A DNA stretch of 64,000 nucleotides. It comes from Astrocystis sublimbata (Eukaryota; Ascomycota; Sordariomycetes; Xylariales; Xylariaceae). Both the position numbers and the translations under genes were made by a program. Positions 1 to 12,231 of the stretch are shown piece after piece. The stretch spans positions 124,001 to 188,000 of the forward strand of contig JAJNNY010000011.1 in NCBI GenBank assembly GCA_022453515.1. The letters run 5' to 3'. The notes beneath the pieces were generated by a model. It saw nothing but the letters and a program-made list of their open reading frames with translations. It did not search any database and was not told where the DNA came from. Position 1 is the stretch's first letter; every line of letters begins with the position of its first letter.

Positions 1-410
1 TCGTCAACCTCACATCCGCCCTGGGGACAAACATCGAGTCCCGAGTGCTCTCGGAGCTTTGGCGACAGGCAGCGAAAGAGTATGGTGATATTAAGTTCTG
101 CGAGATACGGGCAGATAAGGCCATCGAGAACTACCCCGACCGTAATTGCCCTACAATTCTTGTGTATAAGAATGGGGACATAGTCAAGCAAATTGTGACA
201 CTCGTAACAATTGGGGGCGTGCGGACGAACATGATGCAGATCGATGACATTCTCGTCGATGTCGGCGCTGTTGAAGCGAAAGACTTGAGAGTGGTTCGGC
301 GGAGAAGAGCGGCAGAGGACGCGAAAGAGGATCGATCGGCGGCCAGGGGCGTCAAGAGCGGTAACATCAGACATGCCACCATGGATGACGACGACGATGA
401 TTGGGATTAA
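1..410 (+). CDS. Phosducin-like protein, 3' part only
   Basis: The frame is open from base 3 to the TAA at 408-410 and gives about 135 C-terminal residues; the 5' end lies outside the window. The fragment is the C-terminal half of a thioredoxin-fold phosducin domain. Recognisable stretches are VNLTSALG, KFCEIRADKAIENYPDR, PTILVYKNGD and KQIVTL. The protein ends in a basic linker followed by an acidic tail, DDDDDDWD. In this family (yeast Plp1/Plp2, animal PDCL2/3) the protein is a cytosolic co-chaperone of the CCT chaperonin and of G-beta folding; Plp2-type seems the better match, but the N-terminus is needed to decide. No intron is visible in the part present. Confidence 0.85.
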   Translation, partial: VNLTSALGTNIESRVLSELWRQAAKEYGDIKFCEIRADKAIENYPDRNCPTILVYKNGDIVKQIVTLVTIGGVRTNMMQIDDILVDVGAVEAKDLRVVRRRRAAEDAKEDRSAARGVKSGNIRHATMDDDDDDWD

Positions 411-928
411 GTGTTTTCAATGGGATCAACACAAACCGATGCCAGTCACAATCGACCCTCCCAAGGGGTTTCCTCATGGGTTTCTCGGCGGACCTCGTGT
501 GAATAATCAAACTACCCTTGGGAAAGTGCAGTATGAAACGTCCACTGCGTGCTTTTCCTTTTCTTCGATCTCACGACCCAGACATCTTGGTGGCGATAAC
601 ATCGCCCTTTGTTAACACTAAAGGGGGGGGATCATGGACTCGCGTGTACATATCTACAATCGACTACCTCTACTTGAGGCAAGCGCCCACTTCGGGGATC
701 GGGTAAGGGTTCAGGACCTCGATGTTAGCGCGACGTCATTATGGGGACCTGCATGCATTACTGTACCTAGCAAGTACCCCTACCTGCGTTAGCTTCCCCT
801 TCTTGCCCTTCCCCACGCGTCCGTCTCTTTACTTTAGACATTGCGACGCGCGACGTGATTCTATTCATCCTTGTTTCCACTGCCTCAGCTCGTAGGTATT
901 GTTCGCTCGCCAACTCACAGCAGAAGCC
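411..928. other. Intergenic, phosducin-like to LRR gene
   Basis: About 520 bases hold the 3' UTR of the phosducin-like gene and the promoter and leader of the LRR gene. Short open frames here overlap each other and resemble no family. A run of eight G occurs near 626-633. I see no RNA gene or element. Confidence 0.6.
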
Positions 929-2926
929 ATGGCTGACGAGCCCACTCTTCCCGCTCTTCCCAAAGTGGCGTGGGACGCCGATACCCAATCGTTCACTAAT
1001 ACGCGAAAACGTGGCGCCTCTGCGCATCCTCTCTTCTCCAACTCCAGCGACCCCGCCGTCTTTTCCAGCGACGATGACCCACATGTCGAGAACTACCTCC
1101 AAGGGCCTCACCGCAAGAAAAAGCGCTATGTCGGCTCTTGGTTTCAGCAAATGCCAGCCTCTTCAGATTCAACGTTTGCCGAGGCATCCGAGCCGCAGCC
1201 AAGACCCGAAAGGCCATTCGAGCGTCAGTGGGATTCCGGCGTCTGGATGGGAAGTGATGCGTCGGTAGGACTGGATGACGATTGCAGCCTGGGCCTGGAC
1301 GAGGAACCCGAGTCGAGGCTCCCTCAGCTGCAGACCCCGCGTCCTGCTGCCACATCCAAGACCCCCGAGGAATTGCTTGTGCGCGCCAAAATCGACAGGG
1401 CCATTGAGGAGGGCGATCCGGCCATCGACTTGTCGTAGGTCAACTCCCGATCCTGGGACAAATCAGAGTTAAGACCAGTTTTGCGAAGGGACAGAAACCT
1501 GACCCACATGTTCACAGATCCAACAACCTTTCTTCCCTGCCGGACGAGCAATTGTCGCGCCTAGCCGAACTCGCCCTTATACCCTCAGTTGACAAGGATG
1601 TACCTTTCCAACAAGTCAATCCCGAAATAGGTCTTTTTCTATCCAACAATAGACTCACACGTGCGCCGGGAGTCTTATTCAATCTTGAACACCTGACATA
1701 TCTCAGCCTACGGAGTAATCAGATCGTAGAGCTCCCTCCGAGTATCGGCAAGCTTCGCAATTTGCGAGAACTCAACCTTTCTCTCAATCGCCTTCGCTAC
1801 CTGCCGGGCGAGCTGATCGATCTTCTCAAGTGGCCGTCGGTGTTGACGACGTTGTCCATTCACCCCAACCCGTTTTTCCTACCAGACAAATCTCATCCAG
1901 ACCTTGAGAAGTTCCGTGAGTAATTAGGGGAATTCTTAGTCCCAGTTCCGAGCATAGACCAAGGGCCACCGACACGACCAAGATTACTGACTCTAGCGTG
2001 CTATAGCTGCGTTAACTCCTATTCCTAAGTTAAGTATCGTCAGTGATACCGAGCGCGGGGAGACCCTCTTCCTTCCTATTTACTGGAGGCGGGATTCCAA
2101 GGAGGAAGCATATGTAGTGCATGAGATAAATGGTGATCGTATATGTGGAGAGGTCCACGATCAGGTTCAAAGGGTCGGACATGCCTTCACGTGGCATGTG
2201 ACTCTCCATGGGCGATCTTTGGTGCAATATAGTGACAGTCGCGGTATTGTGATTTCCAAGTTTCATCTACCCATTGGACCCGGGGGAGACCATCTTCAAT
2301 CTGAAGACTCTGGAGAGAATCAACGTGTCACTATTCAGACAGTGGACTTGAAGGCAGATGAAGCAGATCCCACGCCTCCTTCAATAGACCGGGCATCTGC
2401 TATCCCTCCGCAGCCGACACGCGTATTGTCATTATATGAAATGGCAGCGAAGTCTGCGGCTCAAGCCTCCCAGACAGTAAGTGGTTTCTATCGTACACCC
2501 TCTGCGTCTGTTATCCATGATGTTGTATTGTCTAATCGGAGATTGTTGCAGTGGGATTTAGCTTCTTACCTATCCCCAGACGCGCCGTCAAGTTTGATCC
2601 AAACTATCGATCGAATTAATGCGCAGAGCACCTCAAGTGCAAATTTGGGTACTGTGCCATGTTCTACTTGCGGACGACAAGTTGTTACACCACTGACTCA
2701 CTGGATCGAGTGGTGGGATATCTCGAGATACAAGTGGGAAAATATTCAGGGCCACCAGGATCCGCTGAGCTCCGACCGGCTCGAAAATGCGATACCATTC
2801 CTCAAACGTGGCTGCTCTTGGAGCTGTGTCCCAAAAGATCAACAGTTGGGCGGTATAGCGCCCGGCACCTTACCACAACTTAGGCGGGTGTTCAGCTGCC
2901 CCGATGTAAAGGCCGATCCGGCGTGA
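929..2926 (+). CDS. Leucine-rich repeat protein, four exons
   Basis: Predicted exons are 929-1434, 1518-1915, 2007-2476 and 2552-2926 (582 aa). The ATG at 929 sits in GCCATGG. The N-terminal 165 residues are polar, with a basic patch HRKKKRYVG. Residues about 165-290 carry leucine-rich repeats, including LSSNNLSSLP, LFLSNNRLT, LSLRSNQIVELPPSIGKL and ELNLSLNRLRYLP. The C-terminal third has a Cys pattern, CSTCG followed by CSWSC, that could bind metal. Each splice has a good donor, branch site and acceptor and keeps frame. The third intron (2477-2551, GTAAGT to TTGCAG, TCTAATC branch) is 75 nt and has no stop, so its retention would add 25 residues. Fungal LRR proteins of this build are mostly uncharacterised; a scaffold or phosphatase-regulator role would be a guess. 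Confidence 0.75.
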
Positions 2927-5270
2927 GGCCTTCACTGGTTGATCTGAGTCACCTTGGTGGTGGCAATTTAATTTATTCGACACGGAACATCGACTTTATG
3001 GCCTTTGAATCCATCATTTCATTCTCCCGCCTCTTGTTGGCTGGGTGTGAAACTTATTCAATGCATAAAATCAAGCACCACCATCTTCAAGTCTGGCATC
3101 GCAATTGCCAGTCGCGAGTTACACTTTTAAGTTCTGTTGTACTCATCAAAAACCGACTCGAAATAAGCAGCAAACACTATCCAATGAGGCTGCACTATAA
3201 TGTTGTATCGCCGAAAAACCCGAATAGTCTGCTGTACAGTGCGAAATGTTGGCACAAACAGCGTGTTACGCCGCGATTCTGAACGTCCGAAAGACGCTCA
3301 GAGCTAAGTCTTGAACTTTGTTTTGAGCGCCGAACTGGCTCAGGCTGAACCGGACTCTTAATGGACCCCCTTACCTATTCGCATCTTAGGTGCATGTGAG
3401 GGAAAGAGCTCGATGTGGTCGGAACCTCGGACCCGATGAGGCTGGTTATGCGGATGATCGCCCAAAGCGACGGTGTCAGATGTGCCTGAGGTTTACTTTG
3501 AGGGGGTCATCTTCTAAAAAATTACATGGCATGTTCAACAAGCGTGTGAGATAAGGGTTGTGAAATAAAGTTCAACCTTGCCAGTGGTAATCGATGGCAG
3601 CAGGCATATATGCCACCATGTTCATTTTTCCACGACGACCTTGTATATCTTTCTGCGAGTATAAGCGTGCATCTCTCTACTTGTGTATCTGTCAAAGAGA
3701 GCTTTGAATTATACCCACCATTCGACTGGGCAACAAGCGCATACGGCGCATCATGTCATGTCTTCCATTACCTACCAATCATCCTACAAGCCTACGCCGG
3801 CATCAACGTCAACACGTTTCGACACGTTTATACGATGGACCAAGCTCAGGAAGTATCGCATCAACGTGACCTATGTCTGCATCCCGATGGAGAAACTTGC
3901 GTTTTGGCCCCCCTCTGCGCCTTGTTTGGCGCTATATCAACGGTCATGGTCCTCTAGTTACATCGGGGCATCGTATATGCCCTGCACACCGTCGCTGCGT
4001 ATATTAAAGGTCGCGTAATGGCCAAGAATACAACTACCGGGTTTGAGAAGCTAGTGGATGATGGACGGCATGACAAGAAACTCGCAGATCGCATGAGATT
4101 GCTCTGCTCTACGTACCTCCTTGCTGCTTATCAAAATGCAATACTACACTCTGAGCCGGATTTGGCACAGAGTTCTTTGATGAACCCCGAGTTCGTTGAT
4201 GACAGGGCTCTACAATCGGGGAAAGTGCGAACAGGGTGGTAATACTACCAGATCAGGATGTGCTGTGGGTAGGTACATGTAGTATTACAACACCAGAAAC
4301 TACGGAATCCCGAGTTGTCTTGCGAGATTGGAAGCATTACACCGACTTGCTATCGAATCAAGCTTTTACGGCTCGAAGCCCAGAACCGTTGATTGATGCG
4401 TGACCAAAACTGCCAAGCCGTGAGTGAATACGCCGCTAACATCGGTGCGGGTGTCGCAGTATTGGAAATTCGGGGTTTCTCTGAACTCATACTCGGTGCT
4501 TACTTCACTTGGGTTGTTCCGACCACGTACTTCATTGGACGGTGTTACGATTCGGGGCGTTCTCGTGGACCGACCCGATACTCCGACCCGGGAAGAAACC
4601 CGACATTGGCTGTGGGGGAACACAGCTATTTCTGATTTGGAAGTGCCAAGTTACCCGTTTTCATCCCAATAAGGAATTGCCCGGGACAATTGATGGTCCG
4701 TTTGTGTAATCAATTCGGCCGAATTCCCCGAGAGCAGGTCCACGACGGACTTGTGTCCTTTGAAGGTCCGGGGACGGAGTCTAACGATCGGATATTGGGT
4801 TAATGTCGCAAGTAGTCGTTATGTTTTGGCATTGGTCGGTGATTGTCGGAAATTTCGAAATTATTTTTGAGGAATAGTTCTTTGCGCTCGAAGGGTACCC
4901 GGTTTTGCTATTATGAGCATCTACGAGATTCAACATGATTCTTGGGGATCAAAGTCACTCGATAGCACTCCCAGCTTACAGGCTTGTCATTGATATCTAC
5001 CTACCTAGGTATGGTTGAATCTGGCCCTTTAGAAAAGCAAAACACAGAGTCATCAATAGAGCTTGGTCTGTACGTTCTGTCCAAATATTGGCTGCCTCAT
5101 CTTCGCAACTCCGTGATGTAATATCATTAAGTCTTGCCGCTTCATATGATGACGAACATCCAGGGGCTTTTCCAAGCCACAACGTTGGTTGCACAAAAAC
5201 CAATCACTACCTATCATGAAGATGCCCGCTCGGGAATGTCGGGGTTCATCCAACTCGTGCATACGGCGTA
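2927..5270. other. 2.3-kb gene-poor stretch
   Basis: No convincing gene. Short open frames at 3610-3957, 3683-4018 and 4018-4242 overlap in different frames, lack splice partners and show no family signature. A CTACCTACCTAGGTA motif lies at 4997-5011. This holds the 3' regions of the LRR gene and of the acyl-CoA synthetase, which converge here. A decayed gene cannot be excluded. Confidence 0.5.
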
Positions 5271-7640
5271 TCATGTCTTAGCTGGCGATGACATCAGCGC
5301 TTTGGCGGTATCCCTCAACTTATACTTCTGGATCTTGCCACTGGCCGTCTTGGGGTATACGTCGATCCAATAGACGTATTTGGGGACGAGGTGGCCGGAG
5401 AGATTCGTCTTTACCCAGTCCTGGACATCTTGTTTCCCGAGAACTTCCCCGACTGCCCCTTGATTGTCCGCCGCTTCCTGGGTGGTGGTAGTAGTGGCCT
5501 CACCCCCTTTCACCACTCCATCCCCACCAATCGTTCGCACACCCTTGGTCGGGACGATGAAGGCTGCGACAGCCTCGCCGTGGCGCTCGTCCGGGACACC
5601 CACCACGCTGACTTCCTGGACGCCGCCGAGCTGGAACAGGCAGTTCTCCACCTCGAGTGGGTGGATGTTCTCTCCGCCGCGGATGACTACAACGTACCTA
5701 GGGTTAGCGACTATCACTTCGGAATCGCCGTTTCATCTGCGACGGACGAAAGAGCTCGGGGATGGGTATGAAAACGAAAGCCCCGAAAAACACGATCTGA
5801 GCCTGACTTACTAAGATCCTTAATGCGGCCCGTAATCTCGACGTACCCATCCTCATCCATGCGCGCCTCATCACCACTATACATCCAGACCCTGCCCCCA
5901 TCCCCCTCGTCCGCAATGCGGTCCTCGGCCGTGCGCTCCGGATCGCCGTAATACCCCTGCATGACCAGATACCCGCTGGCAGCAAGCTCTCCCCTCTCAC
6001 CCCTAGGCAAGACGACGTTCCTGTCGACGGGCGAGACGATTTTCACAGCCGTATGCGGCATGGCGCGGCCGACGGAGCGCGTCCGCTGCTCGAAGGAGTC
6101 GCGCGGCGCCGTCATGCAACTCACCGGGCTCGTCTCCGTCATGCCGTAGCAAATAACGAGGTCGCGCAGCCCCAGGACCTCGAAGATGCGGCGCATCAGC
6201 GATTCCGGGACCGAGGAGCCCGCGACGATGCCCTTGCGCAAGTTCCGGAAGGCGCCGCCCGCGACATCCAGCTCCTCCGCGAACCCCTGCTTGCGCGCCA
6301 GCAGCTCGAGCTCGGCGACGAACATGGTCGAGACCCCGTAGAGTCCCGTCGCGCGCTGCTCCGAGACCATGCGCAGCGTCGCGGCAGGGTCGAAGGCGGG
6401 CGACGGGAACAGGATCCCGGCGCCTGTCGTGGCTGTCGCCATGAGGCCCAGCACGCACCCGAAGCAGTGGAACAGCGGCGGCGGGCAGACGATTAGGTCT
6501 GCTGGCTCGAGACCCATGCGCGAGGCGATCAGGTGGCCGTTGTTGAGCACGCTGGTGTGGCTGAGCATGGCGGCTTTCGGGGACGACGTCGTGCCGGATG
6601 TGAATTGGATGTTGATGGTTTCGTCGGCCGAGAGGGGCGCGTCGGGCACCACGGGCCGCGGAGACGATTCGAGCAGAGTGTCGTATGGCGTGAGGGTTGG
6701 GAGGGCGAGCAGGGACGGGAAGCTGCAGTTGGGGTGGGAGCCCGCGTTGTCGACCACGACTACGTTCTTCAGCGACGGTACCATGGCGGACTCGATCTTG
6801 TCGCCCCCCCTCAGACCGGGGATCAAGGACTCCAGCAGCTCGAGGTTGCTGCGGCCGAAGCAGGGCTTGTACGCGCGATCCGTCACGGCGCCGATGATGA
6901 GGACCTCGACGCCGAGATGGGACAGGGCGGCGCCCAGCTGCGTGGCGTTGAAGCTCGGGTTCAGCGGCACCCAGATGGCGCCGAGCTTGAAGATGGCGTA
7001 GGTCAGCACGACGGACTCGGACACGTTGCCCAGGCTGACGGCGACGCAGTCGCCCTTCTTCACGCCTAGGGAGCGCAGCGAGCGTGCGACCGTGTTAGAG
7101 AGTGCGTCCAGCTTGGCGTACGTCAACGTCGTAGTCTTTGGATTTGCCCACTCGCTAATATCCGTTGCTAGAGGCGGCCGCAGCGACGGGTCTGATATCA
7201 TGGGGCTCCGAGCCATCACGGCGGGTAGGTCACCATATTGAGATACGATGGAGGCGAAATGCTCCGGGATGGTGTGGCGAAGAAGAGGCGGCTAGGGAGA
7301 GTTGGTTAACGACCATCTAGAGCATTCGATATCTGTAATGGGATCTGAGATAGCTCTCTCACTATGCCTTGGTCGTGTGTTACCATGTGAGTAGACCACG
7401 TCCTTCTTACATCTCCCATGCAATACGTAGCTCGACAATGACCCCTTTTGTTAGGTACGAATGTATAACATGACTTACATCTTGTGGGCCTTCAACATAG
7501 CTCATCCCCGAAGTAGCAACCCCTCTCCTGTGAATAGTAGCACGCCATATCCGGTGGTTCGTCGCTGGTCGCGCTAGATGTGGACACACAGCAGCCGTAT
7601 GTATATGATTTCGGAACAGGGACAAGGCGCGGGGATACAT
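5271..7640 (-). CDS. AMP-binding acyl-CoA synthetase, mitochondrial type
   Basis: Predicted exons (minus) are 7640-7479, 7291-5812 and 5686-5271, 685 aa. The first exon encodes a basic, Arg-rich presequence ending near RRGVATS, as expected for mitochondrial import. The body has the adenylate-forming motifs: FTSGTTSSPKAAMLSH (about residue 280), YGMTETSP (about 434), GRIKDLIIRGGENIHP spanning the second splice (about 541) and SGKIQKYKLRD near the C-terminus. The enzyme activates a fatty acid to acyl-AMP and then acyl-CoA; the overall look is of ACSF2-like medium-chain synthetases. The phosphate-binding loop departs from the usual TSGTTGxPKG (SSPKA), so catalytic efficiency is uncertain. Exon 3 must start at TCATCC (acceptor GTTGTAG) to restore the IIRGGENIHP motif. 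No PTS1 signal at the C-terminus. Confidence 0.88.
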
Positions 7641-8818
7641 TATGAGTTTGGAGTCATCCAAGGCCGGATTGTGGAAACAAGACGTAAAAAAGACGTCTTG
7701 GTCTTACAACGATGTAAGAGCCGCGGATGGTGTTAGTTAGGTTAGGTAGGTAGGCAAATACATAGGACAACAAGGTTCTCTGGCAATGCAGATGTGCAAT
7801 TGAATTTAGAATCTTAGTGCTGATCGAAACGTGTCCGAACTGCGCGTTGCAACTCAATCGTGTTGAAGCACTTCGCGGTCATTGAAACTCCGCGTATAGT
7901 AGATCAAGTATCGTGACAACCAACAACCAAGGCCGAGGTTGGAGATAGTTGGGGAATAATGCCCCAGGCGGGGGAGCTATGTATTTGGAAAGGTGGGTGG
8001 AGACTGGCGTGTTCCTGAGTCCCTTATTTCTCTGAATGTAGATAGTCGGACCTGCAGGTACCACTCTAATCACACACAAAGGCAAATAATAGGTTGGACT
8101 GATCACTTTGATCGTTTTGAAGGGCATCGATGCAGCCAAGTAAGCTGGGGCACCCGTCCGTGGTCGACCCTTGCTGACCACTGGGTTTACATAAAGCCTA
8201 ACCCAAACGCCGGCTTCATGCTCTAATGGGGAAATATATACATAAGGTACACAAGCTTTTCATAGCAGCTTCGTCTTTTTGGAGTGGTTGAGTGATGTGT
8301 AGCCACGCACACTGTCAGGATTTCGGCAAACCTCTGCGTCGTACGTGAGTGACAGTACTCGGAACCCATTAGGTACTGGCCCCCTTTCACTCCTGGACAA
8401 GGAACGAACAGCTCCCCGTCCCCCGTTCATGTTGCTAACAAGTCGATTCACAGGTCTCGCTCACTGTCAAGCTCGTTTCAAATCCTGGGATTTGCCCACT
8501 TGCACTTTCTCAGGCACATATAGCAAGTGTAAGTGCCGATTCAAAGTCTGAGTGACCTATCATCTTGCATAACACCGTTTGTTTAGGATGGAAACAAGAG
8601 CCCCTAGTACGTGCCTGGAATAGCATGTGGCAGAATGAGAGTGCAGAATTAGCGGATGATATTTCAATCCTCACTGGCCGTTGAGACAATGCTGTGCTTA
8701 TGCGGCACATGACAGCGAGCATGGTAAGTTGCTCAGATATGAGATCATACGTCAAAAGGCGCAAATAATTTCTACTGTTGTTCGCCAATATGTCGTTCGC
8801 TCTCGGGTTTCCAGGTGC
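7641..8818. other. Intergenic, acyl-CoA synthetase promoter and GT32 3' region
   Basis: No gene recognised. It contains the promoter and leader of the acyl-CoA synthetase and the downstream region of the mannosyltransferase; both genes are on the minus strand. A GTTAGGTTAGGTAGGTAGG tract occurs at about 7734-7753. Other open frames are short and mutually overlapping. Confidence 0.55.
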
Positions 8819-9949
8819 CTATGCCAGGTTAGATACGAGGTTGGGGAGAGAATCTGTAGGGGGATCGAGTTTACCCTCAAAGTCATGTTTGACGAAGGCC
8901 ATGGGGTCGTCGTAATCCTTGGCGCCCATTTGTTGTACACCAGGTGAGAAACTGGTGATGGGCAGGATTACCACGTCGCCCACCTTCTTGGACTTTTCCA
9001 TGCCCGTGAAGTTCAAGTAGGTTATGTCTCCAGCACTGCGTTTCATATCGAAATACCTCGGGTCATTGAAGTAGTCGAAGATGGTGTCTGTCCAGATAGC
9101 GGGACCCGTGAACTCAACGATGGACTTGTCCTTGGACACGAAGAGACCTTCCTTTTTTCTCTTCAGCGTCTCGGACGTAATACGCGACACGATATCGCGC
9201 AGGACAGGGTGTCCCGGCTTCGCCTGGATAGTCCACTGGCAGAACTGAATTCTGCGGCTGTACCAGTCTTTCCAATCTGGCCTGTCTGGGTCAGCCTCGA
9301 TGCCGATGATCAGACCAATGCTCGTCTGCGGCACTGTCTCCGGGACCCATTCCAGAGCACTCTTCAGGGCATAGGTATCGATGTCGGAGTAGATGCCACC
9401 CCGCGCAAGCAGAATCAGATAGCGGAAGAAGTCGGCCTTCAGGACGGGTTTGGGCAGAGCCTCGTATGCTTCAATGATCTCGGGTATAGCGGCATAGAAC
9501 AGGCGAAGGACGTGGACAGCAACAGTGTCTGTGATGACTTCGTGCACGAAACCCGGGTGGTGATAGGACCAGGAGCCCTCTTGGTCGCGGAAATCGAAAC
9601 CCTCGTCGGCGGGTGTGTTCTTCCAGGTCTGCCAGATATAGGCCGGGAACTTGGACTCGACATCGTAAGGGTACTGGTAGGCTAGCTTGTCGTAGAGCGA
9701 CATCTTGGACATGTCCTGGAGGACCTTCTGGGCGGCGACAGGTTTGGCGTCGTGGCCGGTTCCGGCGTGGTCTGGATTGGAGGTCGAGGGCGCATGGCGG
9801 ATCAAGTCGCCGTCTTGATCGGCCGCCTGGGGCTTCGGGGGGGGTCTTCGGATCACGCTAGGCGCGTCGGTGTTGTGCGCACGGCGGATGAGTATGAAGG
9901 CGACGATGAAGAAGAAAGCGAAGACAATGGCTCTCCGGAAGGGCAGCAT
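8819..9949 (-). CDS. OCH1/HOC1-like alpha-1,6-mannosyltransferase (GT32)
   Basis: A single uninterrupted frame of 376 aa, ATG at 9949 to TAG at 8819-8821. It has type II Golgi topology: a short basic N-terminus, a membrane anchor at about residues 6-22 (AIVFAFFFIVAFILIRR), a Pro-rich stem and a luminal catalytic domain. GT32 hallmarks are FPAYIWQTWK, KADFFRYLILLARGGIYSDIDTYAL with the metal-binding DxD, and the GIEAD region. These enzymes use GDP-mannose to start or extend N-glycan outer chains. The length is closer to yeast Hoc1 (396 aa) than to Och1 (480 aa). No intron is needed. Confidence 0.9.
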   Translation of the reverse strand: MLPFRRAIVFAFFFIVAFILIRRAHNTDAPSVIRRPPPKPQAADQDGDLIRHAPSTSNPDHAGTGHDAKPVAAQKVLQDMSKMSLYDKLAYQYPYDVESKFPAYIWQTWKNTPADEGFDFRDQEGSWSYHHPGFVHEVITDTVAVHVLRLFYAAIPEIIEAYEALPKPVLKADFFRYLILLARGGIYSDIDTYALKSALEWVPETVPQTSIGLIIGIEADPDRPDWKDWYSRRIQFCQWTIQAKPGHPVLRDIVSRITSETLKRKKEGLFVSKDKSIVEFTGPAIWTDTIFDYFNDPRYFDMKRSAGDITYLNFTGMEKSKKVGDVVILPITSFSPGVQQMGAKDYDDPMAFVKHDFEGKLDPPTDSLPNLVSNLA

Positions 9950-12231
9950 GGTGCCGATTTGGGTCTTTGTTTCCGACTCTCGCTCGGCACCGATTGGTTG
10001 ACAGGTCGACAGGTCGTCAGGTCAGGTCAGATAGGCTCAGGTTCTGGCGTCGTCTCCGGCGTGCTCGAACACACGGCCAGCTAGGCCAAGTCGACAATGC
10101 CGAGCAGAGGGGGCCGTCACGATGATTCTAAAGGTCAAAGCGCCTCGGCCTGGTGCATTGGGACACGCGCAACCATCAAGACGAAAAAAGAAGGCAAATA
10201 GGCTGGGATGTCTGACGATAGGTAGGGTGCGGTTCAGGGTTGTGTTTAAGGTAAATAGACGGACGGCCGAAGAACAAGGATTCGAGATCACACACGCGCC
10301 CAGGTGCAGGGAACAGAGAGTGACGACGAGGGAGAATTGTCCGTAGGTTCGCAACGTAAAGAATTGAACAGTTCAGTTCAGTTCACGGTCGGTTGAAGGT
10401 GATCGGCGCTGCAAGTCGCTTAGCTGAGTAACAACTGAGCGAGGCTTGTCCTCTTCTCCCCCCGTTTGAAAGGAAATAAATAAAATAAAATAAAATTACC
10501 TCCGGGCTAGCTATGTAGGTAGAGGCAGAAAGGAACGGGAGAAGTCGAACGGTGCAACACGGTGGCAGGCACCAATGTTGATGTGATTAAGTAGATAGAT
10601 ACGGATAGGTGTTCTAGAGCTGTAGGTAGGTGTGCTAGATGCACAACTCGGGATGGGCGGGAGATACGGGAGGCGGGAGACGAGAAACGGGCCCCTTTGA
10701 GGAAGCGAGCTGCGGGAGTCGCGATGGCTTGGCAATCGAAAGATGCTACATTTTATAATGGCTCCAATAATGGGTAAAGGTACGGGATGCCAGGTATGGG
10801 GCCTTGTCGCTTATGGAAGGAATGCCGTCATGGCCCGAAGGTACGGTAATACAACGCCCAATAAGGCCAGTTATTATTAGTACCGGTATTCTGCTAGTAC
10901 GGGCGTGGGCGTGTATGGGCAGGCTATGGGCTTGTGTCTGGGCGCTATACCGTACCCCTGCAGGGGAACGTTTGACAGCGCTACGTCTCAGCCATGTGCA
11001 ACTAGCCCAATTCTAGGCTAGCCTATCGCCCGCCTGTGAAATCTGGAGAGTTCCAAGCTTCATTCAAGCTTCAAGCTCACAAGTCCCTACATAGCTAAGT
11101 AAAAATCCGTTGAGCTGCTGGACTAGAGTAGTATGCTCCAGCTTAGTTTGTTTTCAACATGAATCTGGATGTTTGTGCGTTCGTTCACTTGCTTCCGTCC
11201 ACTTCATCTTAGCACTTGGCAAGAATAAGGATACTTCTTGCGTGAAGTAGGCAATGCTAGAGCTGGAGGCAGTATCGCTTTCATGCCATTCTAGGTAATT
11301 TCTACCCCTGCCAGAAGGTACATCAATGGTGCAGATGAAGATGGAGGCTAGCAGATATGTAGGTGCAACACAGACAATACTTTGTAACAGAACAATTTCA
11401 ATAGTTCGTTTCCTGATGCAGTACGTGATGACAAGAGTATGTTTCGGCCAATTTGGTCTAGGAACTGTGGCTGAGGTGGTGTGGTGGTACCTCAGCACAC
11501 ATCTATATGTGCAGACCTGTCAGGGGTTTTTGTCCAGTCAAAGAGTGGGATGACTGATGTTCACATCAGCTGGTTAATTGGGAATTGGCACCACATACGC
11601 GTCCCACCACGTCAGCTTGTGAGCATTGCTTGTGCTTCAATGTTCAATTGGAGACAAGTGCCGCAGAGCCACTAAATACGGACAGTCACTATTTGGAAGT
11701 TGGATATCTTCCCTCGGTACGAGGTTTAGTCACCTTAACTTGCATGTCCATGTGTGCTTGGTCCTCCAACCGGTTTTTACCTAAGGACTGTTGTTCAAAA
11801 TCTATACAATCTATAGTAAAGCAGTCTGCTGGTGACCATTTGTAAATGGCGAGCTGGGTTCGATTGCTAATAGCGCTATTGATTTTCACTGTTTTGGCTC
11901 ATTTTTTACAATTTGTGCCCTAAGTAATTGGCCACTTCAGGTGATAATGCTGTGTGCGTTGTTTTTAGGGTCTGAAGGGAACATGGATGATACCAGCCAG
12001 CAAGCGTCATATGATGCTTATTCTGAAGGTTGAAAACGTGTATTATATGTGCAAAGAGGCTATTTTGTGCGTAAAAGGGGTTAATGAAAGAGTGTCAACT
12101 GGGTTTTGGCAAGCGGTGACAGTATTTCGTCATTGTCCGTATCTTCATTCTTCGACGTGATACCTCTCCAATAGACATCGACGATCAAATAAAGACAATT
12201 TTGCAGGGGAGATCAGTAGAACAACCCAACT
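9950..12231. other. 2.3-kb intergenic region
   Basis: Holds the divergent upstream regions of the mannosyltransferase (-) and the secreted-protein gene (+). Near 10474-10497 there is an AAATAAAATAAAATAAAA tract. Around 11053-11073 AAGCTTCATTCAAGCTTCAAGC forms short direct repeats. From about 11100 to 12200 the sequence is visibly more AT-rich than the coding parts. No transposase, RNA gene or conserved frame was recognised. Confidence 0.5.

Noticed and set aside
3610..4242. Three short plus-strand frames as a possible gene
   Set aside because: Frames overlap, lack good splice signals that would join them and match no family I know; at most a decayed fragment.
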